In this document: piece after piece, positions 42,221 to 54,974 of the stretch
Layout of the letters: every line of letters starts with the position of its first letter
Position numbering within the stretch: position 1 is the stretch's first letter
Assembly (NCBI RefSeq): GCF_003261635.1
Contig: NZ_QFXK01000026.1
Span: 62,001-126,000, forward strand
Source: Kribbella monticola
Lineage (GTDB): Bacteria > Actinomycetota > Actinomycetes > Propionibacteriales > Kribbellaceae
Length of the DNA stretch: 64,000 nt
Direction: 5' to 3'
The notes under the pieces: generated by a model
Seen by the model: only the letters and a program-made list of their open reading frames with translations
Database searches by the model: none
What the model was told of the DNA's origin: nothing
Program-made: the position numbers and the translations under genes

Positions 42221-44953
42221 TCAGAGGGCGCGGACGAGTTCGTAGCGGGACGTGATTCCGAGCTTCGCGAAGACGTTGCTCAGGTGGTACTCGACGGTGC
42301 GGGGGCTCAAGAACAGCCGGGTACCGATCTCCGGATTCGACAGGCCGTCGCGCGCCAGCCGGGCAACCTGCGATTCCCGCGCCGTCAACGCACCGACTGC
42401 CGGCGCCCTTCGTTTCCGGGCCTTCTCCCCCGTGGCCACCAGCTCGTGATGGGCCCGGTCCGCGAACGCTTCGGCACCCATTGCCGTGAACTGCTCGTGC
42501 GCCGCCCGCAACTGCTGTCGCGCGTCCAGCCGCCGCCCCTGCCTGCGCAGCCACTCGCCGTACAGCAACGTCGTACGGGCCGACTCGGTACCTACTCGGG
42601 TCTGCCCGAGCCGCTCGATCGCCTCTCGGTACAGCGCTTCTGCTTGATCATCGTCGCTCAGCAAAGCCCGGCACCGAGCTTCCAGCCCGAGCGCCCAACC
42701 AGTGCCGCTGGCGCCGGTCATGGTGGCGATCCAGTCGAACACCTCGACGGCGAGCTCGCGGCGTCCGCTCCGGACGGCCGCCTCGATCAGCTCCGCAGCG
42801 GCCCAGTTCGCCACGCCCGGGTAGCGCAGCTCTGGGTACTGCTGGTGGCGAAGCGCCTCCTGGGCGGCGCTCATCGCCTCGGGATAGTTGCCCAGGCCGT
42901 TGTGGAGCACCGCGTTGGTCCAATGCGCCACGGCTGTGCCGATGCCTTCACCTCGCCGGGTCACGTCGGGGATGGTGTCCTCGATCAGACCCGACACTTC
43001 CGCCTCGCGGCCGCAGTACGCCGCCAGGGCCATCGCGCTGTACGGCGCAAGGTTGCTGCTGGTCGCCTCGGTCACGGCGAGTCCCTCGTCGACCAGCGAT
43101 CGCGCGGCGGTCAATTCGCCCGCGAACAGCAGCATGTACGCGTGCGTGCTCAGCGCCAGCGGCAGCTCGCTCAACACCCCTCCGGCGCGCGCCAGCTCGA
43201 CGTACCGGCGGGACAGCAGGTGCCAGGACTCGTCGTCCCACAGGTGCAGGGCGGCCTCCGTGCCCAACCACAGCCAACGCAGCTCCTCCTCCGGCGACAT
43301 ACCGCTGCCGAACTCGACCAGTGCCTGCCGCAGCAGAAGGGCTCCCGCCGCGTAGCCCTCGGTGAAGTTCGCCGCCAGCCCGTCCAGCAGCAGGTCCGGC
43401 GCTCGGGGATTGGTCGGCCGCGGCGCTGTCGCGGCAGCGCGGGCCACATCGAGCGTGCTGCCTCCAGGGCTGGCCAGCGTGCCGACGAACATCGCGGCTG
43501 TCAGGGCGTCCAGGTACGTCGCGCGGCACAGCTCGACGTCGATCGGCTCGAGACGCTGGGCAGCTCTGAGGAGCAACGGCGGCGCCTCGCGGCCCCGGCT
43601 GGTGACGAAGGCCAGCTGGGCGCGCAGCAGGTCCACGCGTGCCTGTTCCAATTCGCCGAGCTCGGCGGCCTCGGCCATCGCCAGTAGATCCGCTGCCGCG
43701 TCGAATGCGCCGGCCTGCAACTTGGCCTGGGCCGCGGCCAGTGCACGTCCCGCTCGCAGCCCCGGATCCGGGGTCAGCACGGCGGCTCGTTCGAGGAAGG
43801 CGGCAGCGGCGGCAAGCCCGCCCCGCGCCTGCGCCCGCCCAGCAGAGCGCTCCAGTTCGCCGGCCACCTGCTCGTCCGGACCGCTCGCGGCATTGGCCAG
43901 ATGCCAGGTACGGCGATCGGCGTCGCTGTCCGGATCGGTCACCTCCGCCAACGCACGGTGCGCCTCCGCACGTTGCTCCGGCGTCGCTTCCCGGTAGACC
44001 GCCGACCGAACCAGCGGGTGACGAAAGGTGATCCGCTCATCGATCTCGAGCAGGCCCGCGAAGCTCGCGGGATCCAGCCCATCCATCCCGATTCCGAGCT
44101 GCCCCGCCGCCCGGCGTACCAGGGCTGGATCGCCCACCGGCTCGACCGCGGCGAGCAGCAGCAGCCGGCGCCGGTCCGGCGACAGTGGCGCGAGCCGGCG
44201 GCGGAAGCTGTCCTCGATCCGGCCGGCGAGACTCTTGGCGTCCAGCAGCCCGAAGCCACCGGCCAGCTGGGTGTGGCTGAGCTCGCGCGGCAACTCCAGC
44301 AGGGCCAGCGGATTGCCCCGCGTCTCGGCGACGATGCGATCGCGGACCCCTTCGTCAAGTGCTCCCGGAATCGCCGCGGCCAGCAGCCGCCGTGCAGGCT
44401 CCGCCGGCAGACCGGTCAGAGCCAGCTGCGGCAGACCGCTGAACGACCCCTCGGCGACCGGGTCGCGCACGGAGAACACCAGTCCGACGGACTCCGCCAG
44501 CAACCGGCGCCCGACGAACGCGAGAGTCTCCGCCGAGATCCGGTCCAGCCACTGGGCATCGTCGACAACGCACAGCAGCGGAGTCTCGGCCGCAACAGCA
44601 GCCAGCAGGCTCAGCACGGCCAGTCCCACCAGGAAGCGGTCCGGCGGAGCACCGGTTCGCAGGCCGAATGCCGTGGCAAGCGCGTCCTGCTGAGGAGTCG
44701 GAATGCGGCCCAGGTGGTCCAGCAGCGGCGTACACAGCAGATGCAGTCCAGCAAAGGCCAGCTCTGCCTCAGCCTGTACGCCGGCCGCTCGCACCACCCG
44801 GCAGCCCGACGCCTCCGCGACCAGATAACCCAGCAAAGCCGACTTGCCGATGCCGGCCTCTCCCGAGATCACCAGGGACCGGCTGGCTCCGCTCCGCAGG
44901 TCAGCCAGCAGTGCATCGAGTTGCCGGCGCTCGGTGTCCCGGTCCACCAACAT
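42221..44953 (-). CDS. Large LuxR (LAL) regulator, copy A
   Basis: 910 residues. The ATPase has [11 protein letters not shown] (about 31-41) and [12 protein letters not shown], followed by a long helical region. The LuxR HTH (about 845-905) has LTARESQVARLARDGLSNPEIGTRLFLSPRTVEYHLSNVFAKLGI. It is closely alike, along its full length, to the 917-residue protein at 46359-49112, and the two flank an NDH-2-like gene. They look like a duplication. It precedes the two SDR genes on the same strand, which are candidate targets. Confidence 0.92.
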   Translation of the reverse strand: MLVDRDTERRQLDALLADLRSGASRSLVISGEAGIGKSALLGYLVAEASGCRVVRAAGVQAEAELAFAGLHLLCTPLLDHLGRIPTPQQDALATAFGLRTGAPPDRFLVGLAVLSLLAAVAAETPLLCVVDDAQWLDRISAETLAFVGRRLLAESVGLVFSVRDPVAEGSFSGLPQLALTGLPAEPARRLLAAAIPGALDEGVRDRIVAETRGNPLALLELPRELSHTQLAGGFGLLDAKSLAGRIEDSFRRRLAPLSPDRRRLLLLAAVEPVGDPALVRRAAGQLGIGMDGLDPASFAGLLEIDERITFRHPLVRSAVYREATPEQRAEAHRALAEVTDPDSDADRRTWHLANAASGPDEQVAGELERSAGRAQARGGLAAAAAFLERAAVLTPDPGLRAGRALAAAQAKLQAGAFDAAADLLAMAEAAELGELEQARVDLLRAQLAFVTSRGREAPPLLLRAAQRLEPIDVELCRATYLDALTAAMFVGTLASPGGSTLDVARAAATAPRPTNPRAPDLLLDGLAANFTEGYAAGALLLRQALVEFGSGMSPEEELRWLWLGTEAALHLWDDESWHLLSRRYVELARAGGVLSELPLALSTHAYMLLFAGELTAARSLVDEGLAVTEATSSNLAPYSAMALAAYCGREAEVSGLIEDTIPDVTRRGEGIGTAVAHWTNAVLHNGLGNYPEAMSAAQEALRHQQYPELRYPGVANWAAAELIEAAVRSGRRELAVEVFDWIATMTGASGTGWALGLEARCRALLSDDDQAEALYREAIERLGQTRVGTESARTTLLYGEWLRRQGRRLDARQQLRAAHEQFTAMGAEAFADRAHHELVATGEKARKRRAPAVGALTARESQVARLARDGLSNPEIGTRLFLSPRTVEYHLSNVFAKLGITSRYELVRAL

Positions 44954-45071
44954 GCTTCGAAGCTAACTCCCTCCAGGCCTTCTCTGCCAGAAAGTCAGCG
45001 CAACGCCCCCGTACCCCGGCCCCGTGCCTCCCGGATGCGACGTACGGCGCCGGGCCTGCACGCTGGCCGGC

Positions 45072-46355
45072 ATGAACGCTCCCCGTGTTGTGATCGTGGG
45101 GGCCGGTTTCGCCGGCTACCACGCGGCCAGAGGGCTGCAGAAGCACGCGCCGGACGCCGAGATCGTCCTGATCAACCCGACGGACTACTTCCTTTACATC
45201 CCGCTGCTGCCCGAGGTCGCCGCGGGGATCCTGGAGCCGCGGCGGATCTGCGTCTCGCTGCCGGACCGGCTGCCCAAGGTGAAACTGGTGCTCGGCACGG
45301 TCACCGACGTCGACATCGACAACCACCGGGTCGAGTGGGTCGATCCCGAGGGGCGATCCGGCGTCATGGACTTCGATCGGCTGGTACTCGCAGCGGGCAG
45401 CGTGAACAAACTGCTGCCGATTCCTGGCGTCGCCGAGTACGCGCACGGTTTCCGCGGCATCTCCGAGGCGCTGTACCTCCGCGACCACATCACTCGTCAG
45501 CTGGAGCTGGCCGCGATGACCGACGACCGCGACGAACGGGACGCCAGATGCACGTTCGTCGTCATCGGCGCCGGTTACACCGGCACCGAAGTCGCTGCCC
45601 AGGGCCAGTTGTTCACCGCTCGGCTGGTTCGTCAGCTGCCAGCCCTGCGCAACCAGCCGGTGCGCTGGCTGCTGGCGGACCTGGCCGATCGGCTCCTGCC
45701 CGGCCTCAGCCCGCACATGTCGGCGACAGCCGAGCGCGTACTGCGTCGTCGTGGCGTGGATGTCCGTGTCGGGGAGTCCGTTGAGCACGCCGGCCCCGAC
45801 TGTCTGCGGATGACGTCGGGCGAGGAGATCCGGACCAGGTCGCTGATCTGGTGCGTCGGCGTACGCCCGGACCCACTGGTCGAGGCGTTGTCCTTGCCCA
45901 CCGATCGCGGGCGTCTCCAGGTCCACGAGACCCTCGTCGTGCGCGGCCGCGCGCACGTCTTCGCCTGTGGGGACTGCGCGGCCGTCCCCGATCTGACCCG
46001 GCCGGGGTCGATCACCGGCATGACCGCACAGCACGCCCAGCGCCAGGGCGCGCTGGTCGCCCGCAACGTCGTCGCCTCACTGCGCGGCCAGGACCTGCAG
46101 CCCTACAAACACCACGATCTCGGCTTCCTGGTCGACCTCGGTGGCTGGAAGGCGGCCGCGAACCCACTGCAGATCCCGCTGTCCGGTCCGGCCGCGAAGA
46201 CAGTGACCAGGGGTTACCACCTGTACTCGCTGCCCGGCAACCGGACTCGAACCGCGGCGGACTGGGCCATCAACGCGGTGATGCCTCCCCGGGCGGTTCA
46301 GCTCGGTCTGGTCGGCGCCGACCGGGTCCCGCTGGATTGCACAAGCCCTGGCTGA
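45072..46355 (+). CDS. NAD(P)/FAD oxidoreductase, NDH-2 (type II NADH dehydrogenase) family
   Basis: 427 residues with two Rossmann motifs: VIVGAGFAGYHAARGL at the start (FAD) and VVIGAGYTGTEVAAQ about residue 160 (NADH). The end motif VFACGDCAAVPDL precedes the C-terminal membrane-binding part. It passes electrons from NADH to quinone without pumping protons, or to another acceptor. ATG 45072 fits the family start (NAPRVVIVGAG). The gene is divergent from LAL copy A and ends three bases before the convergent stop of LAL copy B, so it is enclosed by the two regulators and is a likely target. Confidence 0.88.
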   Translation: MNAPRVVIVGAGFAGYHAARGLQKHAPDAEIVLINPTDYFLYIPLLPEVAAGILEPRRICVSLPDRLPKVKLVLGTVTDVDIDNHRVEWVDPEGRSGVMDFDRLVLAAGSVNKLLPIPGVAEYAHGFRGISEALYLRDHITRQLELAAMTDDRDERDARCTFVVIGAGYTGTEVAAQGQLFTARLVRQLPALRNQPVRWLLADLADRLLPGLSPHMSATAERVLRRRGVDVRVGESVEHAGPDCLRMTSGEEIRTRSLIWCVGVRPDPLVEALSLPTDRGRLQVHETLVVRGRAHVFACGDCAAVPDLTRPGSITGMTAQHAQRQGALVARNVVASLRGQDLQPYKHHDLGFLVDLGGWKAAANPLQIPLSGPAAKTVTRGYHLYSLPGNRTRTAADWAINAVMPPRAVQLGLVGADRVPLDCTSPG

Positions 46356-46358
46356 CGG

Positions 46359-50077
<3,719 letters not shown>

Positions 50078-50147
50078 CGAACACCTGACGAAAGTCGGGG
50101 GTCGGTGACGTCTGAAGTGCGATGTGCCGCCGGGCCCGGATTCCTAA

Positions 50148-50168
50148 GTTCGTAGCCACACTACGAAC
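50148..50168. promoter_or_regulatory. Operator-like palindrome GTTCGTAG-N5-CTACGAAC at the ABC-DedA operon promoter
   Basis: Perfect eight-base arms. TAAGTT (50145-50150), a good -10 box, overlaps the left arm, so a bound repressor would block the start of transcription. No regulator gene is adjacent, so the repressor is coded elsewhere. Confidence 0.6.
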
Positions 50169-50183
50169 CAGGGAAGGGCCCTC

Positions 50184-51101
50184 GTGATCAGCCTCGAAGG
50201 ACTCACCAAGACCTACGGCGAAACCACCGCCGTCGACGCTCTCGACCTCACCGTCGCGGCCGGCCGGGTGACCGGCTTCCTCGGCCCGAACGGCGCCGGC
50301 AAGTCCACCACGATGCGGATGATCCTCGGCCTCGACGCCCCCACCAGCGGCATCGCGCTGGTCGACGGCCGCCCGTACGCCGACTGGCCGGTGCCGTTGC
50401 GCAAGGTCGGCGCCCTGCTGGACGCGAAGGCCCTGCACCCGCGCCGGAGCGCACGCAACCACCTGATCGCGATGGCCCGGAGCAACGGCATCCCGGTCAG
50501 CCGGGTGGACGAGGTGATCTCGATCGTCGGGCTGGCCACGGTCGAGAAGAAACGGGCCGGCCAGTACTCGCTCGGGATGGGTCAGCGCCTCGGCATCGCC
50601 GGCGCCCTGCTCGGCGACCCCGAGATCCTGATGTTCGACGAGCCGGTGAACGGCCTCGATCCGGACGGCGTCCGCTGGGTCCGCGACCTGATGCGCTCGC
50701 TCGCCGCGGAGGGCCGGACCGTCTTCGTGTCCAGCCATCTGATGAGCGAGATGCAGCTCACCGCCGACCAATTGGTGGTGATCGGCCGCGGCCGTCTGAT
50801 CGCCGATTCGCCGATCAGCACCGTGATCGCAGGCTCGTCGCGAAGCTCGGTCCACGTCCGGATCCCGGTGACCGCGGACCGCGCAGTACTGCGGGATCGG
50901 CTGGCCGGTGAGGCTGACGGGGTCGAGTCGACGGGCGACGAGTTGATCGTCACCGGCGTACCGGCCGAGCGGGTCGGCGACCTCGCGCACGAGCTCGGGA
51001 TCCGGCTGCACGAGTTGCGGACCAAGCAGGCTTCGCTCGAAGAGGCCTATCTGGAACTGACCGCCTCCAGCGTCGAGTACGGCGTGGCGGTGGCCTCGTG
51101 A
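50184..51101 (+). CDS. ABC transporter ATP-binding protein
   Basis: 305 residues. Walker A is GPNGAGKSTT, the signature is YSLGMGQRLG and Walker B is ILMFDEPVNGLDPDG. The C-terminal 80 residues are the small domain of the drug-exporter (DrrA/CcmA-like) group. It works with the ABC-2 membrane protein at 51748-52545. Between the two lies a DedA gene, and all three overlap by four bases, so they are co-translated. GTG 50184 follows GGGAAGGG. Confidence 0.93.
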   Translation: MISLEGLTKTYGETTAVDALDLTVAAGRVTGFLGPNGAGKSTTMRMILGLDAPTSGIALVDGRPYADWPVPLRKVGALLDAKALHPRRSARNHLIAMARSNGIPVSRVDEVISIVGLATVEKKRAGQYSLGMGQRLGIAGALLGDPEILMFDEPVNGLDPDGVRWVRDLMRSLAAEGRTVFVSSHLMSEMQLTADQLVVIGRGRLIADSPISTVIAGSSRSSVHVRIPVTADRAVLRDRLAGEADGVESTGDELIVTGVPAERVGDLAHELGIRLHELRTKQASLEEAYLELTASSVEYGVAVAS

Positions 51102-51751
51102 GCGACGCGATCCTGCACTTCGCCGAGGAACTGATGTCGTCGTGGTGGATCTACGCCGCCCTGTTCGGCTTCGCCGCCCTCGACGGCTTCTTCCCGGCGA
51201 TCCCGAGCGAGACCCTGGTCGTGATGGCCGGCGTCTTCGCAGCGACCGGCGAACCCAACCTGTACGCCGTGATCGCCGTCGCCGCGGCCGGCGCCTTCGT
51301 CGGCGACCATGTGTCGTACGCCTTCGGACGCGGCGCCGGCGGCCGGCTGATGGACCGGGCCAAGCCGGGCACCAAGCGGCACGCGATGGTCAACTGGTCC
51401 CGCAGCGCGCTCGAAGAACGGGGCGGCCTGGTCCTCGTCGTCGCGCGGTACGTGCCGGGTGGACGCACCGCCGTCACGCTGACGATGGGCGCGGTCCGCT
51501 ACCCGCTCCGGCACTTCACCTTCTTCGCCGCCCTCGCGGCCGTCTCGTGGGGCTGCTACTGCTCACTCGTCGGCTACCTCGGCGGCAAGGCGTTCGAGGA
51601 CGACCCGCTCAAGGGCGTTGCCCTGGGCATCGGTCTCGCGCTCGCCGTCACGGTGATCGTCGAGGTCGTGCGGCACCGGCGCCGCTCCCGGCGTACCGGT
51701 CAACCTCAGCTTGAGGCTGAGCCCGAATTGGTCAGGACAGGAGAACGATGA
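51098..51751 (+). CDS. DedA family membrane protein
   Basis: 217 residues with four to five membrane helices and the DedA/SNARE-associated signature: FPAIPSETLVVMAG near the start, GAFVGDHVSYAFGRG and ARYVPGGRTAVTLTMG. DedA proteins flip or transport phospholipid carriers such as undecaprenyl phosphate and influence membrane potential. Its place inside an ABC exporter operon, with GTGA and ATGA overlaps on both sides, is unusual and suggests joint work, for example lipid or antibiotic stress defence. Confidence 0.9.
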   Translation: MSDAILHFAEELMSSWWIYAALFGFAALDGFFPAIPSETLVVMAGVFAATGEPNLYAVIAVAAAGAFVGDHVSYAFGRGAGGRLMDRAKPGTKRHAMVNWSRSALEERGGLVLVVARYVPGGRTAVTLTMGAVRYPLRHFTFFAALAAVSWGCYCSLVGYLGGKAFEDDPLKGVALGIGLALAVTVIVEVVRHRRRSRRTGQPQLEAEPELVRTGER

Positions 51752-52545
51752 GTACGGCAACCATCACGGTCCAGCAGAGGTCGACGGGGCCGGCCGGTGC
51801 GATCGCGTCGGAATGGACGAAGTTGTGGACGGTCCGGTCGACCTGGCTGAACCTCGTCGCCGGTGCTGCCCTGACCGGGCTGCTCGGTATCCAGTTCGGC
51901 TTCTCCACGGCGTACGACAACGCTCATCGGCCGCCAGGTGACGTTCCCGGACAATCCGCGGTCGGCGGCGTCGGCGTCAGCGCGGTGATCATCATGCAGG
52001 TGGTCGTCGCCGCCTTCGCGATGCTGCCCGTGACCTCGGAATACTCGTCCGGCAGCATCCGCTCGACGGTCCAGTGGACTCCCATACGGCGGAACATCGT
52101 GCTGGCCAAGGCGGCTGTGCTCGCACCGGTGTTGTTCGGCTACGGGCTTCTCGTCGGTCTGCTCGCGGCCGTCTCGGGCGGACTCGCGATGGGGCACTGG
52201 GCCGACTGGAGTGTGGACACCCTGGCCGTCGATCTGCTGTCGATCGCGACCTATCTGATGCTGGCCGGGCTCTTCACGGCCGGGATCGCGTTCCTGATCC
52301 GCAGTACGGCGGGGACGCTGACGGCCGCTTTCCTGCTGCTGTTGATGATTCCGCTGATGCTGGGCGAGAGCAGCATCCGGGCACTCGTGTGGGTCTCCGC
52401 TCTCCTTCCCGGCGGGGCTGGACAGAACTTCCTGTCCGGCAACACCGATCCACTCCCGCCGACCCTGAGCCTCGTAGTACTGGTTCTCTGGTCCGTTGCG
52501 GGGTTGTGGATCGGCGTGAAGGTGCTGTGCCGACGGGACGCATGA
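51748..52545 (+). CDS. ABC-2 type transporter permease
   Basis: 265 residues, six hydrophobic segments, with the usual start IASEWTKLWTVRSTWLNLVAG and SSGSIRSTVQWTPIRRNIVLAKAAVL. It forms the membrane channel with the ATPase at 50184-51101. ATG at 51748 overlaps the DedA stop, with AGGAG upstream. It ends against a strong hairpin shared with the convergent ParA-like gene. Confidence 0.9.
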   Translation: MSTATITVQQRSTGPAGAIASEWTKLWTVRSTWLNLVAGAALTGLLGIQFGFSTAYDNAHRPPGDVPGQSAVGGVGVSAVIIMQVVVAAFAMLPVTSEYSSGSIRSTVQWTPIRRNIVLAKAAVLAPVLFGYGLLVGLLAAVSGGLAMGHWADWSVDTLAVDLLSIATYLMLAGLFTAGIAFLIRSTAGTLTAAFLLLLMIPLMLGESSIRALVWVSALLPGGAGQNFLSGNTDPLPPTLSLVVLVLWSVAGLWIGVKVLCRRDA

Positions 52546-52546
52546 A

Positions 52547-52588
52547 CAACCGCAGGCGGTGGCTTTCGTCGGCCACCGCCTGCGGTTG
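52547..52588. terminator. Bidirectional terminator
   Basis: CAACCGCAGGCGGTGGC (52547-52563) and GCCACCGCCTGCGGTTG (52572-52588) are perfect 17-bp arms with an eight-base loop, right after the ABC permease stop and before the convergent ParA-like stop. Confidence 0.9.
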
Positions 52589-52603
52589 TGTTGTGCGTTG
52601 AGG

Positions 52604-54121
52604 TCAGCGTGGGACGTTGAGGGCGATGGTGATCTGCTCGGCGACCTTCGCCGCGAGCTCCAGCGCCGCCCGGCGGGTGGCCGGCTGGAGCGCCGAGTGG
52701 TCGAGCGGGCCCTCGGCCGCGATGTGCGGATCGGTCGGGATGTCGATCACCGCGGCCGCGCGCGATTCGAAGTACGGGCGCAGTTGCTTCTCGACGTCCT
52801 TGTTCACGTCGCCCGGGCCGTTGCTGACCGCGATCACCGCGCGCCGGATCAGCCGCTGCGCGTCCGGACCCTGGTGGTCGAGCTCCTCCAGCATCTGCAC
52901 GGCGGCCGCGCAGGACAGGCTCTTCCACTTGATCGGGATGACCAGGACGTCCGAGGCCTTCATCGCCTCGCGCCAGTTGCTGGACCCCTCGTTGTTGCCG
53001 GTGTCGATCACCAGCACCTTGTAGAAGCGGCTCAGCAGCCGGTGGATCTGGTCGAAGTCCTTGGCCTCGATCTGCGCGTACGTCGTGGTGGCGGACGTCA
53101 GTACGTCGTACTGCCCGGACACCTGGTGCCGCAGATACGCGCCGACGTCGCCGAGGCGCGCGTCCGGCTGGGTGAGCATCGTCATCGCCTGCAGCAGGTC
53201 GGTGACTGTGGACCTGGCGTTCGTGTCGTGCGTGCGCAGGTGCATGTTGCCGCGGAGCTCGTTGTTGTCCCAGGCGACGACACCGCCGCCGCGGGCCTGA
53301 CCGAGCGCACCGGCCAGCAGCAGCGTGGTCGGCGTCTTGCCCGAACCGCCCTTGGGGTTGGCGACAGTGATCGTCACCGGGCGACGGAAGGCTGTCGCTG
53401 CTGTCGCGCGGGCGATCCGCTCACTGCGCTCCGCCGAGCCGGGACGCAGCCGCAGCACGCTACGAACGCCCTTCTCCGCCGGAGCTTCGCGGGGCAGCGG
53501 CAGGGCCTGCAGGAGCTCGTCAGCGCGGTACGAGACCGGCCGGTCGGGCTGCGGAGCCTGCTGGCCGGGGATGCCTTGCGGGAAGAAGTGCTGCGCGGCG
53601 GGAGAGAGTCCGGAGCCGCTCTGCTGCGGCGGGGCCTCGCTCTCGGCAGCCGGCTGCTTCCACGGATCGGCGGCGGCCGGCGTACTCCACGGGTCCGCCG
53701 GCGGCGGGTTGACCGGCTTGGCGGCGCGCCACGGGTCCGCTGAGGGAGCGTCCTCCTGCGGCGCGGCTTGGGCCGGCTTGGCGGCGCGCCACGGGTCGGC
53801 CGGGGCAGCGTCTTCCTGGGGCGCGGCGTGGGCCGGCTGGGCGGTCGGCTCCGGGTCGGCCGGCTTGGCGGCCCACGGCTGGGCCTGCGCCTGCCGGGGC
53901 TCGGCCGGAGTGGCCTTGGCGGGCTGGGACCACGTCTCGCCCGGGTAGTCCTTGGAGAGCGCGTCCGGCTGCTCGTCCTCGGTGACGTCCTCGTCGACGC
54001 CTTCGGGCACGACGTTCGGATCCGGCTGGGTCCAGGACGGAGTCGGCTGCCACATCCTCCGGACCTCGGCGGCCGCTGCTTCCCGGTCCTTGTGGTGTCC
54101 GGAGTTGTGCGAGTCGGTCAC
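52604..54121 (-). CDS. MinD/ParA-like ATPase with Pro/Ala-rich N-terminus (EspI-like build)
   Basis: 505 residues. The first 215 are disordered, rich in Pro, Ala and Glu, and hold four ADPW repeats, two within longer ADPWRAAKP units (about 108-155). The ATPase domain has the deviant Walker A NPKGGSGKTPTTLL (255-268), the WDNNELRG switch and VLVIDTGNNEGSSNW. This build occurs in actinobacterial MinD-like proteins, some beside type VII secretion (EspI), but no ESX genes are in the window. Its task (positioning of a complex) is open. GTG 54121 was chosen after GAGG; the upstream frame continues without family-like sequence. Confidence 0.85.
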   Translation of the reverse strand: MTDSHNSGHHKDREAAAAEVRRMWQPTPSWTQPDPNVVPEGVDEDVTEDEQPDALSKDYPGETWSQPAKATPAEPRQAQAQPWAAKPADPEPTAQPAHAAPQEDAAPADPWRAAKPAQAAPQEDAPSADPWRAAKPVNPPPADPWSTPAAADPWKQPAAESEAPPQQSGSGLSPAAQHFFPQGIPGQQAPQPDRPVSYRADELLQALPLPREAPAEKGVRSVLRLRPGSAERSERIARATAATAFRRPVTITVANPKGGSGKTPTTLLLAGALGQARGGGVVAWDNNELRGNMHLRTHDTNARSTVTDLLQAMTMLTQPDARLGDVGAYLRHQVSGQYDVLTSATTTYAQIEAKDFDQIHRLLSRFYKVLVIDTGNNEGSSNWREAMKASDVLVIPIKWKSLSCAAAVQMLEELDHQGPDAQRLIRRAVIAVSNGPGDVNKDVEKQLRPYFESRAAAVIDIPTDPHIAAEGPLDHSALQPATRRAALELAAKVAEQITIALNVPR

Positions 54122-54147
54122 GACCTCGATCCCCCGATTCTGTGAAA

Positions 54148-54168
54148 GGGAGCGGGGCTGCCGCTCCC
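54148..54168 (-). terminator. Hairpin after the response regulator gene
   Basis: GGGAGCGG (54148-54155) and CCGCTCCC (54161-54168) with a five-base loop, followed on the minus strand by TTTC. It probably ends the two-component operon before the ParA-like gene. Confidence 0.55.
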
Positions 54169-54292
54169 GGGGTTTACTGGATTGCTCCCAGGCTGGGTCC
54201 GCCCGAGAGGCTCCACTATCCCATGACGTCCAGTCCACACACTGTCACCCGCCGGAGCGTCGGCCGCCGACTGCCGTCCGACGGCGCAGGGG

Positions 54293-54961
54293 TCAGCTGG
54301 TGACGAGGCCGGCTTCGTAGGCGATGATCGCGGCCTGGACTCTGTTCTTGACGCCGAGACGTCCGAGTACGGCGCTGACATAAGCCTTCACGGTGCCTTC
54401 GACCAGGTACAGCCGACCCGCGATCTCGGCGTTCGACAACCCGGCGCCGACGAGTGCCAGTACTTCGCGTTCGCGCGGAGTCAGCTCCTCGACCTGATCC
54501 TTGGCAGCGGCCGCCCTCGCCATCCGCCCGCCACCCGCACCGGCAGCGAGCTCGGCGATCACCCGCTGAGCGATCTTCGGTGACAGGTAAGCAGCCCCCT
54601 CGGCGACAGCCTTCAGCCCCGCGATCAACTCCCGCGGATCGCCCGATTTGAGCAAGAACCCGTTCGCGCCGTCGCCCAGCGCCTTGGCGATATAGGCGTC
54701 CTCGGAGAACGTCGTCAGCATCACCACCGCCGTGTCGGGCGACGTCCGCTTGATCTCCGCCCCGGCCGCGAGTCCGTCCAACCGCGGCATCCGGATGTCG
54801 AGGACCGCGACGTCCGGCCGATACCGGCGCACAGCCTCCACCGCCTCGATCCCATCAGCGGCCTCGGCGACGACCTCGAACGACTCGTCCGACCCGAGGA
54901 TCGCCCGAACCCCCGCCCGCACCAACGCCTCGTCATCAGCCAGCAACAGCCTGATCACCAC
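54293..54961 (-). CDS. NarL/FixJ-family response regulator
   Basis: 222 residues. The receiver domain has the acidic residues ADDE (8-11), phosphoacceptor Asp55 in VAVLDIRMPRLDG and the lysine in FLLKSGDPREL. The LuxR HTH (about 155-218) has LTPREREVLALVGAGLSNAEIAGRLYLVEGTVKAYVSAVLGRLGV. It lies 13 bases after the sensor kinase stop on the same strand and is its natural partner. Confidence 0.94.
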   Translation of the reverse strand: MVIRLLLADDEALVRAGVRAILGSDESFEVVAEAADGIEAVEAVRRYRPDVAVLDIRMPRLDGLAAGAEIKRTSPDTAVVMLTTFSEDAYIAKALGDGANGFLLKSGDPRELIAGLKAVAEGAAYLSPKIAQRVIAELAAGAGGGRMARAAAAKDQVEELTPREREVLALVGAGLSNAEIAGRLYLVEGTVKAYVSAVLGRLGVKNRVQAAIIAYEAGLVTS

Positions 54962-54974
54962 GTCTCTCCCCCAC

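Noticed and set aside
52604..54121. Chromosome partition gene parA or part of an ESX locus
   Set aside because: No parB, parS sites, origin features or ESX genes are nearby. The Pro-rich build is only EspI-like.
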